Shown in pieces: positions 7,788-17,037 of a DNA stretch of 64,000 bases. How positions within the stretch are numbered: position 1 is the stretch's first letter; each line of letters begins with the position of its first letter. The DNA comes from Thermoguttaceae bacterium (GTDB lineage: Bacteria > Planctomycetota > Planctomycetia > Pirellulales > Thermoguttaceae). The notes under the pieces were generated by a model. The model saw nothing but the letters and a program-made list of their open reading frames with translations. It was not told the DNA's origin and made no database searches. Made by a program: the position numbers and the translations under genes. The stretch covers positions 33,188-97,187 of the forward strand of contig JANXAQ010000061.1 in NCBI GenBank assembly GCA_025062105.1, given 5' to 3'.

Positions 7788-9890
7788 CTATGGGGATTGG
7801 CTCAGCAGGTTCCGGATCCGGCGTAGGGTAGCAGTACCACCTAGGTAGAGGTCTTTTCCGGCAAAGGCAATCGGGCCGCCGGGTGATAGTTTACCCACTG
7901 GGTGGATGCGGCCATCGGCCGGGTCGATCCGCACCAGACAACCCGCCAAAAATGTCCAGACGTGGCCGTCCGGGCCTAGGCGAAAATCCCACGGTTCTTG
8001 CTGGTTAGAACCTAGACCGACCGGCAGGCGCCAAGCAAGCTGCCGGCTCCAGACCAAACGAGGAGCGGTGGTTTCCACACCGTAGAGCCGACTAGCCTCC
8101 GGCTGGTCCGGTTCCACCGTCCAGCCGACAATTCGGTTCTCCCCTGCGGCTACAATCGGCCCGGTTCCTTGGACCTGAGGCACCGGTGTAAATTGACCGA
8201 CGATTTGCTGTTTTTCTACGTCCCAGAACAATAGTGCTGCCTCCGACGGTTTAGGTTTTCCCAGCAGAGGATCACTGACAGCCACGGTAGAAATGACCAA
8301 TTTCCGGCCGCCTTCTACGGCTGCCAGGTGGGTGATTTGATAGGTGCTAAACGGTTGCCAGGTACCGCCGGCCTGACCGGTTTTCGGATCGTACCAGGCC
8401 AGTCCGCCCGCCGAGCCGTCTCGCATCCAGCGGCCGCCAAAATAGATCTTGCCGTCTGCTCCCACTGCCGCTGCGTACATCTTATGGGTACCGGCCATTT
8501 TTTTGTCGCCCAAATACATCAAAAATTTCGGATTGGCCGAGGGGTCTTTTTCGCTGATCCGCTGATCGGCCTCCACAGTACCGGTGGTCCATGGCTTCTT
8601 GGGATCATAAACATACAGGGGCGAGGTGGGATAGCCACTCATGTAAATCAAACCATCATGAATAGCTGTTGCATAATGGCTAAGCGGGATTTTTCCCAAA
8701 TGACGAGCTTTTCCAGTAGTGGGTTCTACGATGAAATTCCCCTCATAAGCACCGGCAGTACCAAACAATTGGCCATCGGGCAACTCCCGAAGCCGATAAA
8801 TGTCCAGCGGATACAGCGGCGTCTGGAACCGGAAGGATTTCCAGGTGCCTTCTAGGCGAACCCGGATTTCCGCCCAACCTTCCGGGTCTGGTTCGGCGTA
8901 GGCGAGATTCAGTTCTGGCTCCGGCGGAAAAGTAACCAGCGGTTTTCGGGCTGACCAAGGCGGAGCTTCGTTGGGGTTAGTTTTACGAATCGCTTTGCCT
9001 TGGTGAAGCCAATAATCGATCCGTTGCCCATCGGTCTGCAGTTGCCCAGTAACGCTAGCAGTACATCCGTCGGCCAATTGACTAACACTGACATAACCGC
9101 CCACCGGCCCGGTCGTAGCCAAGACCTCCGATCGGCCTGTTTGCCGATCAAAGGCCACCAAATACCAAGGCACTTTGCCGCTAGCAATGTAAATGAATCG
9201 GTCGTCCGCTCCGCCGCTATAACCCCAACAACCGTGCGGAGCATGACTGGGGCCGATCGGGCCGTAGAAAGTTACTTCCAGCGTGTCCGGATCAATCCTG
9301 GCGGCTGCCGCCGCCCGGCTCGGATGGGAACCAATGGCATACAGTTTGCCGTCCGTCCCCAAAACCAACGGATGCGTCTCGCCCAACAACTCCTCCGGCA
9401 TCCGAACCGCATCCAGATAAAACTGGTTGCTGGCCGGATCGTAGATGCAAATCCGCTGGCGAAGTTTACCATCCAGAATCGAAATAAACAATTTGCCGTT
9501 CGGCGCTACCACACCGGGACATAAATGAAAGTTCCAGCCCGGCTCGGTAGTTAGCGTTTTTATCTGCCCTGTGCCGGTGTCAATAAAGACCAAAGTGTTC
9601 TGCCCACCATAATGAGGGAAATAAATCTGCACCAGATCCCAGGTTTTACCGTCTGGATTGGGTGCTTTTAGAAGCATCCCTTGCCGGATGGTCCGAACCG
9701 GCTGGCCCAGCTCTTCGACGGTTAACTGCGGGGCAGCGGCCAATTGCTTTTTCAGCTCTTCCATCGACAGAGCAGTCTGTTCGGCCGTTTCGGCCCAATC
9801 CAATGAACCGAACACAACTCCCCCAACGCCCGCCAGATAGAAAAGACTCCTTATTCTGTTTTGCCAAAGTCTCCTCTGCATTGGTTGCAT
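7788..9890 (-). CDS. Secreted beta-propeller protein
   Basis: A 700-residue exported protein. The N-terminus has Arg/Lys residues followed by a hydrophobic stretch (FYLAGVGGVVFGSL), consistent with a signal peptide. The rest is a series of blade-like repeats with Gly-Asp and Trp/Tyr-rich strands, such as LYAIGSHPS, LYGVETTAP, GADGKIYFGGRW and LVFIDTGTGQIKTL, which suggests a PQQ/WD-type beta-propeller fold. No catalytic motif was recognised. The ATG at 9890 is preceded by GAGGAG (plus-strand 9899-9904) eight bases away. It is divergent from the glycosyltransferase starting at 10033, so the 142-base gap probably holds both promoters. A structural or polymer-binding periplasmic role is possible but not shown. 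Confidence 0.8.
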   Translation of the reverse strand: MQPMQRRLWQNRIRSLFYLAGVGGVVFGSLDWAETAEQTALSMEELKKQLAAAPQLTVEELGQPVRTIRQGMLLKAPNPDGKTWDLVQIYFPHYGGQNTLVFIDTGTGQIKTLTTEPGWNFHLCPGVVAPNGKLFISILDGKLRQRICIYDPASNQFYLDAVRMPEELLGETHPLVLGTDGKLYAIGSHPSRAAAAARIDPDTLEVTFYGPIGPSHAPHGCWGYSGGADDRFIYIASGKVPWYLVAFDRQTGRSEVLATTGPVGGYVSVSQLADGCTASVTGQLQTDGQRIDYWLHQGKAIRKTNPNEAPPWSARKPLVTFPPEPELNLAYAEPDPEGWAEIRVRLEGTWKSFRFQTPLYPLDIYRLRELPDGQLFGTAGAYEGNFIVEPTTGKARHLGKIPLSHYATAIHDGLIYMSGYPTSPLYVYDPKKPWTTGTVEADQRISEKDPSANPKFLMYLGDKKMAGTHKMYAAAVGADGKIYFGGRWMRDGSAGGLAWYDPKTGQAGGTWQPFSTYQITHLAAVEGGRKLVISTVAVSDPLLGKPKPSEAALLFWDVEKQQIVGQFTPVPQVQGTGPIVAAGENRIVGWTVEPDQPEASRLYGVETTAPRLVWSRQLAWRLPVGLGSNQQEPWDFRLGPDGHVWTFLAGCLVRIDPADGRIHPVGKLSPGGPIAFAGKDLYLGGTATLRRIRNLLSQSP

Positions 9891-10032
9891 GGCACTAACT
9901 CCTCAACAAAATCCAATCCCAAAAAGCCTCTCAAAACCTCCCTCAGGAGGAGAGTGTTTTCCTTTAATATACCGGTCTATAATCAGCAGAGAAGCCTATA
10001 TCTTCCCAGTATTTTTCGAAATAGGTCGCCGT

Positions 10033-10704
10033 ATGGGACTGCGGGTATTGCTGACCAGTCATGACCCTATGGGGCAAGGGCTAGGTGGGCAGGAAGTGGT
10101 TCGGCTGGCTCGGGCATTGAAACGGTGCGGCTATCAGCTCCGAGTGCTCCTGGCCGATACTACGCACCAAAAAACAGAATGGGAGAACCAAGCTGATTTT
10201 TCGGTTCGTCGACTGATCTGCCGACCCCAAGACCCCACAGCGGATCTGCCCATGCCATTACCCTGTTTTGACCCTGGGCCGGAACAGATTGATTTCCAAC
10301 AACTGAGCCCAACACAGTGGCAATGCTACCAGGAACAGTTTCGTCAGGCCCTCCATCTAGAGCTCCAAACGTTCGACCCTCAAGTGATTCATTGTCAATA
10401 TGCCTGGATTCATGCAGGATTGGCTATGGAGACAGGGCTGCCGTATGTAGTCAGTGTGTGGGGGCCGGAATTGGAAGCAGCCGAACAAGATAGCCAATTC
10501 CAACGGTTGGTCGAGCAAAGCACGGTGGGAGCTGCTCGGCTGTTAGTACCGGATCCAGCCGTAGCCTATCGCTTACCCCCAGAAGCCCGGCGTCCGCCTG
10601 GCCGGGTGGTACTCCCGCCGCTCCATCTGGAACAGGAGGCCTCTTTCGGAAGCCGGATGGGCGAGCTATATCTTTCGGTTTTGGAAGCCTGGTTTGGTGC
10701 CTGA
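10033..10704 (+). CDS. Truncated family 4 glycosyltransferase
   Basis: A 223-residue protein matching the N-terminal acceptor domain of GT-B glycosyltransferases of family 4: LLTSHDPMGQGLGGQEVVRL near the start, then helices and strands through HCQYAWIHAGLAME and VVSVWGPELE. The usual protein is about 370-400 residues. Here the linker motif (GRVVLPPLHLE) is followed within a few residues by a helix resembling the family's extreme C-terminus (MGELYLSVLEAWFGA), so the sugar-nucleotide-binding domain appears to be deleted internally. It is probably inactive alone, or a remnant. The start is the ATG at 10033, where homology begins; the frame is open to 9889 but there it overlaps the divergent gene. 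A family A repeat lies 86 bases downstream. Confidence 0.65.
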   Translation: MGLRVLLTSHDPMGQGLGGQEVVRLARALKRCGYQLRVLLADTTHQKTEWENQADFSVRRLICRPQDPTADLPMPLPCFDPGPEQIDFQQLSPTQWQCYQEQFRQALHLELQTFDPQVIHCQYAWIHAGLAMETGLPYVVSVWGPELEAAEQDSQFQRLVEQSTVGAARLLVPDPAVAYRLPPEARRPPGRVVLPPLHLEQEASFGSRMGELYLSVLEAWFGA

Positions 10705-10790
10705 TTGGACTCTGGAAAGGTTGAAATAATACTTTCCGGCAAATAGCGAGCGGGAACCCAACCATTTGAAGAACATGGGGGATTTACTGG

Positions 10791-10938
10791 CTTGACTTTT
10801 GCCATTTTACCTAACTGGTTTTGCTCTCAGCGGTTACGACGAAACTCCCCTTTGTTCACCTAATTTCCTAACCCCAATAGTTACAAGGAGTTAGAGTTTT
10901 CTCCTTTCGGAGGAACGCCAAAAATGCCAAAAGTCGAG
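10791..10938 (+). repeat. Family A element
   Basis: Ends CTTGACTTTTGCCATTTTAC and AAAATGCCAAAAGTCGAG, in plus orientation. TTACTGG occurs on both sides (10784-10790 and 10939-10945). Confidence 0.85.
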
Positions 10939-10943
10939 TTACT

Positions 10944-11137
10944 GGAACCTCCGCATAATTGAAAGGACATATTTTGTCTCCCAGCCACTCGGACCCAATA
11001 TTAGGGTTCTCACCACTGGTAGGATCTTACATCTAGTGGTGTTCGCAGAGGGCAGTAGGTGTCTGGAGAAAGCCAAAGACCTATCAAATCAAAGGTTCAC
11101 ATTGTTCACTATATGGTCAGGATTTTACACAGGTTTT
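10944..11137 (+). repeat. Family B element between two A elements
   Basis: Starts GGAACCTCCGCATAATT and ends TATGGTCAGGATTTTACACA, with a diverged centre. It fills the gap between the A copies at 10791-10938 and 11142-11292. Confidence 0.75.
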
Positions 11138-11141
11138 CTTA

Positions 11142-11292
11142 GCTCGACTTTTGCTATTTTCCCTAAGTCTTTTTGTTTCCAGTAGTTACGACGAGACTTC
11201 CTTTTGTTCATATAATTTCCTAAGTCCAATACTTACAGGGACTTAGAGTTTTTCACCTTCCGGGAGAAGGCTTAAAATGGCAAAAGTCGAGC
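11142..11292 (+). repeat. Family A element
   Basis: Ends GCTCGACTTTTGCTATTTTC and AAATGGCAAAAGTCGAGC, flanked by TTA at 11139-11141 and 11293-11295. Confidence 0.85.
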
Positions 11293-11354
11293 TTAGGAAA
11301 AAATCGAATGTCTTGTCTGTTTTATCTAGATTACTCAAATTCCATGGTTTCTCA

Positions 11355-11371
11355 TTTGGCTGAATAGTTAC
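11355..11371 (+). promoter_or_regulatory. Shared upstream motif
   Basis: TTTGGCTGAATAGTTAC, a member of the TTCGGCTGAAGTGTTAC set, 194 bases before the GTG at 11565. Regulatory role inferred. Confidence 0.3.
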
Positions 11372-11564
11372 CTGTATAAAACGAGTTCTCCTCGGAGGGG
11401 TGGAAGTTTTCTTTGAGCCTTTCGGTAGCAAAAGCCGAATTATCATAACCGCCTCTCCCTTTGTTTCTTAAAGGTGTGGCAATACTGCCACGATCTTTAA
11501 TTGCTGCGGAGGAGGGGCTTGGGTACATGTGGGGAGAATAAAGTACTTCTTTTAGGGGGCTTTT

Positions 11565-12506
11565 GTGGCCTGGTTTAGCCGTCTGTATTGGTTTATTTCT
11601 CTTTTGGGATGGACAAAAGGCAAAAAGTTTTCCTCCCGGTGGGTTGTAGGCTGTACGCTGGGACTGTTTGTGGGGGTAGGTAGTTCTGTATGGGGGGCGG
11701 AAGGCCCCTTGATCTCCCGACTCAAACGTCCCTCCCCCGAAAGCCCTGCAAGTCGAGAAGCTCAAGATGCGGCTTTGCAGGCAATTCCGTGGGAACGGCT
11801 GGATAAGACTGCTCGCGCTAAGGTGGAAGAAGTCGTCTCCGGGGCCAGTCTGTTTCGTCGAATGCCGGTGGAACTCATTCAGTGTGATCCAGAGTTTTTT
11901 CTTTTCTGCGTGCACCATCCGGAGGTGGTAGTTCATATCTGGCAAGTGCTGGGCCTGAGCCGAATGAAAGTCCAACCTACTGCCCAGGGCACCTACTACG
12001 TGGATGATGGCATGGGGACCTGCTGTGAGGCACAATTTTTGTACCAAAGTCCGCAGTTACACTTGATCTATGCTCAGGGAAGCTATGAGGGGCCGGTATT
12101 GAAGCGGAAAGTGTATGGTCGGGCGGTTCTGGTCTTGCATAGCCCAGTGCGTCGGCAGGAACAGGGGCAGAGTTGGATAGCCTGTCAACTGGATACCTTT
12201 TTACAGATGGAACCGGGGGCGGTGGAAGTACTTACCAAAACGTTGCATCCGCTGATTGGTCGGGTCTCGGAGTACAATTTCAAACAGACAGCCCGTTTTG
12301 TGGAGGAGCTTTGGCTTTGTGGGCAGAAGAATCCGGGGCAATTGGAACGATTGACCTCCCGTCTGCAAGCACTCCCGCCTGAGCTGCGTCAGGAATTTCT
12401 TCGGCTTAGCCAACAGAGCGGGCGCCCAGCCAAAGCAAGCACCTCCGCCCCCTCCCAGCCACCTCCTTCCACAACACCTTCGGTTTCCGAAACCTCAATG
12501 CCCTAA
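11565..12506 (+). CDS. Secreted protein of unknown function
   Basis: A 313-residue protein with a GTG start supported by AGGGGG a few bases upstream (11554-11559). A hydrophobic stretch (WVVGCTLGLFVGVGSSVWGAEG) suggests a cleaved signal with an AEG-type site at about residue 46. The mature part contains a compact region rich in His, Cys and Trp (FFLFCVHHPEVVVHIWQVLG, then MGTCCEAQF), ending in a Pro/Ser/Thr-rich tail of about 35 residues. The HHPEVVVHIWQV block resembles a conserved secreted family I associate with planctomycetes, but I cannot name a function. Monocistronic; the downstream gap carries F, D and A repeats and then a convergent ligase gene. Confidence 0.7.
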   Translation: MAWFSRLYWFISLLGWTKGKKFSSRWVVGCTLGLFVGVGSSVWGAEGPLISRLKRPSPESPASREAQDAALQAIPWERLDKTARAKVEEVVSGASLFRRMPVELIQCDPEFFLFCVHHPEVVVHIWQVLGLSRMKVQPTAQGTYYVDDGMGTCCEAQFLYQSPQLHLIYAQGSYEGPVLKRKVYGRAVLVLHSPVRRQEQGQSWIACQLDTFLQMEPGAVEVLTKTLHPLIGRVSEYNFKQTARFVEELWLCGQKNPGQLERLTSRLQALPPELRQEFLRLSQQSGRPAKASTSAPSQPPPSTTPSVSETSMP

Positions 12507-12635
12507 ACCGACCAATTTTCTCCTCAGCATAGGGGTAAGTAGAATGCTAGTGGGACTTTGCCCATTTCTAGGGATCACTCTCTCTATTCAACAGAGTGGT
12601 GGCCTGGTACGGGAGTGAGTTTTTCGCATTTCTAA

Positions 12636-12744
12636 GCGTGACTTTTGCCATTTTTGTAAATTCTTTTATTTCAAGGAGTCAATATCTTCAAAGGGTTAGA
12701 AAATCCAAAGGGGGCTGACCCCTGGAAATTGTCAAAAGTTGAGC
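12636..12744 (+). repeat. Family F element
   Basis: Reference description of family F: outer ends like family A (TGACTTTTGCCATTTTTGTA / AATTGTCAAAAGTTGAGC) but a different interior (TTTATTTCAAGGAGT, TCAAAGGGTTAGA, GGGGCTGACCCCTGG). TAA lies on both sides (12633-12635, 12745-12747). Confidence 0.8.
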
Positions 12745-12747
12745 TAA

Positions 12748-12903
12748 GAAGCTGTCCTAAAAACATTTTCTATGATGAAAGGAAGTTTCCTTCCTCAATG
12801 CCCCAGAATCCCCAAAATTCCTGTTGTTAAGGAGTGCGGAGGGTAGGAACCGGTCGGCCAAAACCCATTGGAAACCGCCCAAACCCAATTTCAGGATAGC
12901 CTC
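12748..12903 (+). repeat. Family D element
   Basis: Starts GAAGCTGTCCTAAAAAC and ends CAGGATAGCCTC, flanked by TAA (12745-12747, 12904-12906). It is the middle member of an F-D-A chain. Confidence 0.85.
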
Positions 12904-12906
12904 TAA

Positions 12907-13053
12907 GTTCGACTTTCGCCATTTTTCCTAAGTTGTTTTGTATCCAGGAGTTACGTGGCACCCCTTTACCGACCCATTTTCCTAAGTGCAATAATGCCAA
13001 GCAGTCAGGGCTCTCTCCGTTCGCCAGAAGGCCCCACATAGCAAAACTCAAGC
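12907..13053 (+). repeat. Family A element
   Basis: Starts GTTCGACTTTCGCCATTTTT and ends AGCAAAACTCAAGC, flanked by TAA (12904-12906, 13054-13056). Last member of the F-D-A chain. Confidence 0.8.
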
Positions 13054-13106
13054 TAAGAAGCTCTTCTTGTGGTGAAGGGTCCTCAGCCCAATCCGCCGAT
13101 AGGCGC

Positions 13107-14816
13107 TCAGTCAGCCCCATGGCCTTCGGAGATGCAGAAGATGTGCCGGGCCAGTTGATTAAGACTTCGGAGATCGAGTTTGCCGGTAGCGAGCACGGGG
13201 ATGCTTGCTACCTGTCGAAAGTTTTCCGGTGAGGGGATCCAAAGCGGCGGTAAGCCAGCTTGGGCCAGGAGTCGACAAATTTCTTCTGGCGGTTGGGTCA
13301 GCCCGGTATGAAGCACCACCAGTTGTTCGCCTTTTGTCGGATGCGGTAGGCCGGTAACAGCCACTCGAGGTCCTTCTTCCTCTTGTAGGTGAAGGACTTG
13401 CTGAAGTGCTTCTTCAATCCGCAAATGAGGCACCATTTCGCCGCCGATTTTGGAGAATCGACTTCTTCGGCCAGTAATGCGGATGAAGCCTTCGGGATCG
13501 AGGATGGCTAAATCCCCAGTTTTGTACCAACCGTTTTGGAGAACCTGGGCTGTTTGTTCTGGCTGATTCAGATAGCCTTTCATCACGTTGGGGCCTCGGA
13601 TCCAGAGCATACCTTGTTGACCGGGAGGAAGTTCTTGGCCGGTCTGTTCATCCAGGACTTTGGCCCAGATGCCGGGTAGGGGTCGGCCGACGGTGCCTTC
13701 CCGCAGGCCTGCTTCCCGGCCGGGGATAGCCCGATGCGGAGGAACGTTCACTGAAACCACCGGCGATAGCTCCGTCGTTCCGTAGCCTTCCACCGGCCGA
13801 ATACCAAACTTTTGTTCAAATGCATCGGCCAAGTCCCTCGGCATGGCTTCCGCTCCCAGGATGATAAGATCCAGCGTCTTAAAATCCTCTGGCTCACAGC
13901 GGCGAAGATAATTTCGAAGAAACGTAGGAGTAGAAATTAGGATCGTAGCCCGATGCTGGCGGCATAAATCGCCTATTGCCCGGGGCTCCAAGGGGCTGGT
14001 ATGATAAATCCCTTTGGGCTCAAGACTTAGCACTGTCCATAGCGTAACAGTGTAGCCAAAAGAATGGAAAAACGGCAAAACCCCGACCAATACATCCGTA
14101 GGCCGAAACGACAATACCTGCTCAAAGGCCTCGATGTTGGAAGCGATGTTTCCGTGGGTGAGCATGGCCCCTTTGGGCCGACCCGTGGAACCGGAGGTAA
14201 AAATGATCGTCATCAGATCATCAGGCTGGATCTGGTGCACCCTCAGCAGACGACGGAGCACCGGCAAGGGTAGCCAGTAAGCTTGAAAGTAGGCCAAGAG
14301 TTTGTCGGCAGCCGTTAGTTTCTCGCGCAACTGTTCCAGCAACACCAGTTGGGCATCTAACTGAAGAGGAAAACGTTCAAGCATTTTTTGGCTGGTAATG
14401 ACATGGCGGATTCCCGCCGGTGCTAGGCAGCCTTCGTTCAGAAGATCAGATGTTAATGTGTAGTTTAGATTCACCACCACCCGGCGGTCCACAGTGAGAG
14501 CGGCATTGACCAGAACTGCCGGCACACAGGGTGGCAAAAGGATGCCTACATTTTTTTCATCCTCCCTGAGTACATGGCGGCGAAGCAGACGTCGGACTAA
14601 CAGCGTGCGCAGCAGAAGTTCCCGGCCGGTAAGATCCATCCCGGTAGAATCGGCTACCTTAGAACGTCGGCCTGCTTGCCGGCAGCTCCGGAGGAATCGA
14701 CTTGCTAAATTTTCTCCCAAATCTGCCCAACAGCTTTCCCCCATGGGGTGGATGCTGCTGGATTCTGGGGAAACGGCATGGGAAGGACCATTGTGCCTAG
14801 CCAACTTCTCCGACAC
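13107..14816 (-). CDS. AMP-forming acyl-ACP/acyl-CoA ligase, Aas-like
   Basis: A protein of up to 569 residues of the ANL adenylate-forming superfamily, activating a carboxylate (most likely a fatty acid) as acyl-AMP for transfer to a thiol. Motifs: TSGSTGRPKG at 207-216 (phosphate loop), VEGYGTTE (A5), YKTGDLAILDPEGFIRITGR (A7/A8) and the A10 lysine region ATGKLDLRSL. The segment SRFSKIGGEMVPHL matches the ligase half of Aas (2-acylglycerophosphoethanolamine acyltransferase / acyl-ACP synthetase); the acyltransferase half is absent. The GTG at 14816 is a weak start. The ATG at residue 25 (MGESCWADLG) sits just before where homology should begin and is equally possible. Single gene with repeat-rich flanks. 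Membrane phospholipid repair or fatty-acid recycling is inferred. Confidence 0.85.
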   Translation of the reverse strand: MSEKLARHNGPSHAVSPESSSIHPMGESCWADLGENLASRFLRSCRQAGRRSKVADSTGMDLTGRELLLRTLLVRRLLRRHVLREDEKNVGILLPPCVPAVLVNAALTVDRRVVVNLNYTLTSDLLNEGCLAPAGIRHVITSQKMLERFPLQLDAQLVLLEQLREKLTAADKLLAYFQAYWLPLPVLRRLLRVHQIQPDDLMTIIFTSGSTGRPKGAMLTHGNIASNIEAFEQVLSFRPTDVLVGVLPFFHSFGYTVTLWTVLSLEPKGIYHTSPLEPRAIGDLCRQHRATILISTPTFLRNYLRRCEPEDFKTLDLIILGAEAMPRDLADAFEQKFGIRPVEGYGTTELSPVVSVNVPPHRAIPGREAGLREGTVGRPLPGIWAKVLDEQTGQELPPGQQGMLWIRGPNVMKGYLNQPEQTAQVLQNGWYKTGDLAILDPEGFIRITGRRSRFSKIGGEMVPHLRIEEALQQVLHLQEEEGPRVAVTGLPHPTKGEQLVVLHTGLTQPPEEICRLLAQAGLPPLWIPSPENFRQVASIPVLATGKLDLRSLNQLARHIFCISEGHGAD

Positions 14817-14924
14817 CCCGTCTCTCCCGCAAAGTTTAGAGACTATCCGAAATAATCAGAGGCCAGGAGTACACCACCCGGAAAGCACTCCCAAAATCCG
14901 TAAAAATAAGATTCAAAGCTTCTA

Positions 14925-15074
14925 ACCTCGACTTTTCCCATTTTTCCTAACTTGGGCGGGTTCCAAAAGTTACGACGAACCCTCCTGTTGCCCACACAAT
15001 TTTCTAAGTCCAATAATTTCAAGGAGTTAGACTTTCCCGCTTCGGTAGGCGCCCGAAAATAGCAAAAGGCGAGG
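14925..15074 (+). repeat. Family A element
   Basis: Starts CCTCGACTTTTCCCATTTTT and ends AAAATAGCAAAAGGCGAG. It lies about 110 bases upstream of the ligase start. Confidence 0.8.
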
Positions 15075-15293
15075 GATAAAGAGACGTTACAAAAAGCACA
15101 CGGCGAGCTTCCGTTTTTATTTGGCTCCAAGAATTCTGGCTGCCTTCTATGCCTAAATAGCATCTTTCAGACAGCTTTTTCGATTTTATCATACATCGAT
15201 TTGCCGTGGGCAGTTAGATGGTACCATCCCACCAACAGATACACCGCTTGGCAGCTTCCCCCTGAGATGACCCTAGAAAGACCATCTCCCTAA

Positions 15294-15453
15294 GCTCGAC
15301 AAGCTCGACTTTTGCCATTTTTAGCTTCCTCCCGGAGCGGAAAAGTTCTAAGTTCTTGTAACTATTGGACTTAGGAAATTCGGTGAACAAAAGGATGTTT
15401 CGGCGTAACTCTTAGAAGCAAAAGCAGTTAGGAAAAATGGCAAAAGTCGAGCT
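15294..15453 (-). repeat. Family A element with a duplicated end
   Basis: Left end GCTCGACAAGCTCGACTTTT shows the first bases repeated; right end AAAAGTCGAGC. Flanks TAA (15291-15293) and TTA (15454-15456). First of an A-D-A chain. Confidence 0.85.
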
Positions 15454-15456
15454 TAG

Positions 15457-15613
15457 AGGTTGTCCTGACATTGGGATTTGGGCGGTTTCCCATGGGTTTT
15501 GGCCGACCGGCTCCTACCGTTCCGACTCCTTAAAAACAGGGATTTTGGTGATTCTAGGGCATTGAGGAAGGAAACCTCCTTTCATCATAGACAATGCTTT
15601 TTAGCACAGCCTC
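15457..15613 (-). repeat. Family D element between two A elements
   Basis: Starts GAGGTTGTCCTGACATTGGG and ends TTTTTAGCACAGCCTC, with reversed core CATGGGTTTTGGCCGACCGG. TTA precedes (15454-15456) and TAA follows (15614-15616). Confidence 0.85.
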
Positions 15614-15616
15614 TAA

Positions 15617-15765
15617 GCTCGACTTTTGCCAATTTAGGCTTTCTCCCGGAAGGGGAAAACTATAAGTCCTTGTAACTATTGGACTTAGGAAATTGTGTGA
15701 ACAAAAGGGGGCTCGTCGTAACTAACGGAAACAAAAGGAGTTAGGGAAAATGGCAAAAGTCGACC
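15617..15765 (-). repeat. Family A element
   Basis: Starts GCTCGACTTTTGCCAATTTA and ends AAAATGGCAAAAGTCGACC, flanked by TAA on both sides (15614-15616, 15766-15768). Confidence 0.85.
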
Positions 15766-15908
15766 TAAGGAAGAATTCCTTTTGGGAAATAGTATAACCT
15801 GAGAGGGAGAAAAGACAGATTAGAGAATATTAGTACACTAAAAACTTGCCCCTCCATCTCTCAGCGCGGAGCTCCAAGAGGTTTTCCGATTGCCTGAATT
15901 CGGGCTGG

Positions 15909-16283
15909 CTAGTTCTGTTTGCTGGCCAGGCAATGTGCCATAGTGTTTTGCAATTGCTCGGGCAGGAAGGGTTTCGCGATAAAGTCGTGGGCCCCTTTGC
16001 GAATGGCCTCGGAGATCATCCGAGTTTGGTTCAACGCACTAACTACCACCACTTTGGCCTGCGGATCCAACTGTAAGATCTCTTCCAAAGCCTGAATGCC
16101 ATTAGCCTCCGGCATGACAATATCCATGGTAACGGCATCTGGCTGTAGCTGTCGATATTTTTCCACTGCTTCTCGGCCATTGGCCGCTTCTCCAGCTACT
16201 TGCCAACCAGCGGCCACAAGCGTTTCGCCGATCATCCGGCGCATCAACACCGAATCATCCACAATGAGCACTTTGGGCGCCAT
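15909..16283 (-). CDS. Single-domain response regulator, CheY-like
   Basis: A 124-residue stand-alone receiver domain of two-component signalling. The acidic pocket is D9-D10, the phospho-acceptor is D54 (AVTMDIVMPEANG), the switch residue is S82 and the conserved lysine is K104 (AKPF). There is no output domain, so it must signal by protein contact, as CheY or a phosphorelay intermediate does. The ATG at 16283 is chosen because AAAGGAG is five bases upstream; the GTG one codon earlier is too close to it. No histidine kinase or chemotaxis gene is in the window, so the partner is unknown. Confidence 0.93.
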   Translation of the reverse strand: MAPKVLIVDDSVLMRRMIGETLVAAGWQVAGEAANGREAVEKYRQLQPDAVTMDIVMPEANGIQALEEILQLDPQAKVVVVSALNQTRMISEAIRKGAHDFIAKPFLPEQLQNTMAHCLASKQN

Positions 16284-16573
16284 CACAGCTCCTTTGCTGA
16301 GGAAAGGAATAAGGAATGGGCATTTAGGTAAACACCTGCCAACGGTGATCTTGCGGGTTTGTTCAAATATAGAATACCGCTACCATCGGTAGGCAAATCC
16401 TTGGGGCATATTTTGCCACCGGGGGAAACCGCTGGTACCGGTAGGGTGCCGGTCCGGATGGAGAAAACTGCTAGCACTCTGAGTTACCCTGGGGCAAATG
16501 AAGTTATTGTGCAACCCCCAGGGGGGCTATCTCCCCAATCTCTCCTATTTGGAACTGCTTCCCCACTCTTCCC

Positions 16574-16723
16574 ACTCGATTTTTGCCATTTTTATCCTCC
16601 TGCTCGAAGGAGGAAAGTTCTAACTCCCCAGAATTATTGGAGTTAGGAAATTTTATGAATAAAAGGAGAGTTCCTCCTCCCCTGGAGACAAAACAAGTTA
16701 AACAAAGTTGCAAAAGTCGAGCC
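16574..16723 (-). repeat. Family A element
   Basis: Starts ACTCGATTTTTGCCATTTTT and ends GTTGCAAAAGTCGAGC, in reversed orientation. Found between the response regulator and a family B copy. Confidence 0.8.
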
Positions 16724-16803
16724 AAGGGAGTGAAAAATGACACAACTCTACTCAACCCTCGAACAGAACAAAACTACCACCCAGATTGGGGGAATAGATT
16801 CCA

Positions 16804-16995
16804 GGAACCTCCGCAAAATCTTGAACACATAGTGAACTTTATGAACATTTGATTCTATAGCCGATTCATGCTCATATCTGGACATCTACTATCTATTGGG
16901 TGCTAGCAATGCTAGCAGCCCTATATGTTGTGTTAGAGAGAAGCCCAGACAAAATGGAATAAGAATACCCCATTCGAATTATGCGGAGGTTTCTC
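16804..16995 (-). repeat. Family B element
   Basis: Starts GGAACCTCCGCAAAATC and ends AATTATGCGGAGGTTTC, with the central TGCTAGCAATGCTAGCA palindrome intact. Confidence 0.85.
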
Positions 16996-17037
16996 CATAA
17001 GATAGGGCAAGCTTGTTTTGGCAGAACCTCTCAGTGT

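Noticed and set aside
7788..9890. PQQ-dependent dehydrogenase
   Set aside because: No PQQ-binding or catalytic Asp/Glu pattern recognised; only propeller-like repeats.
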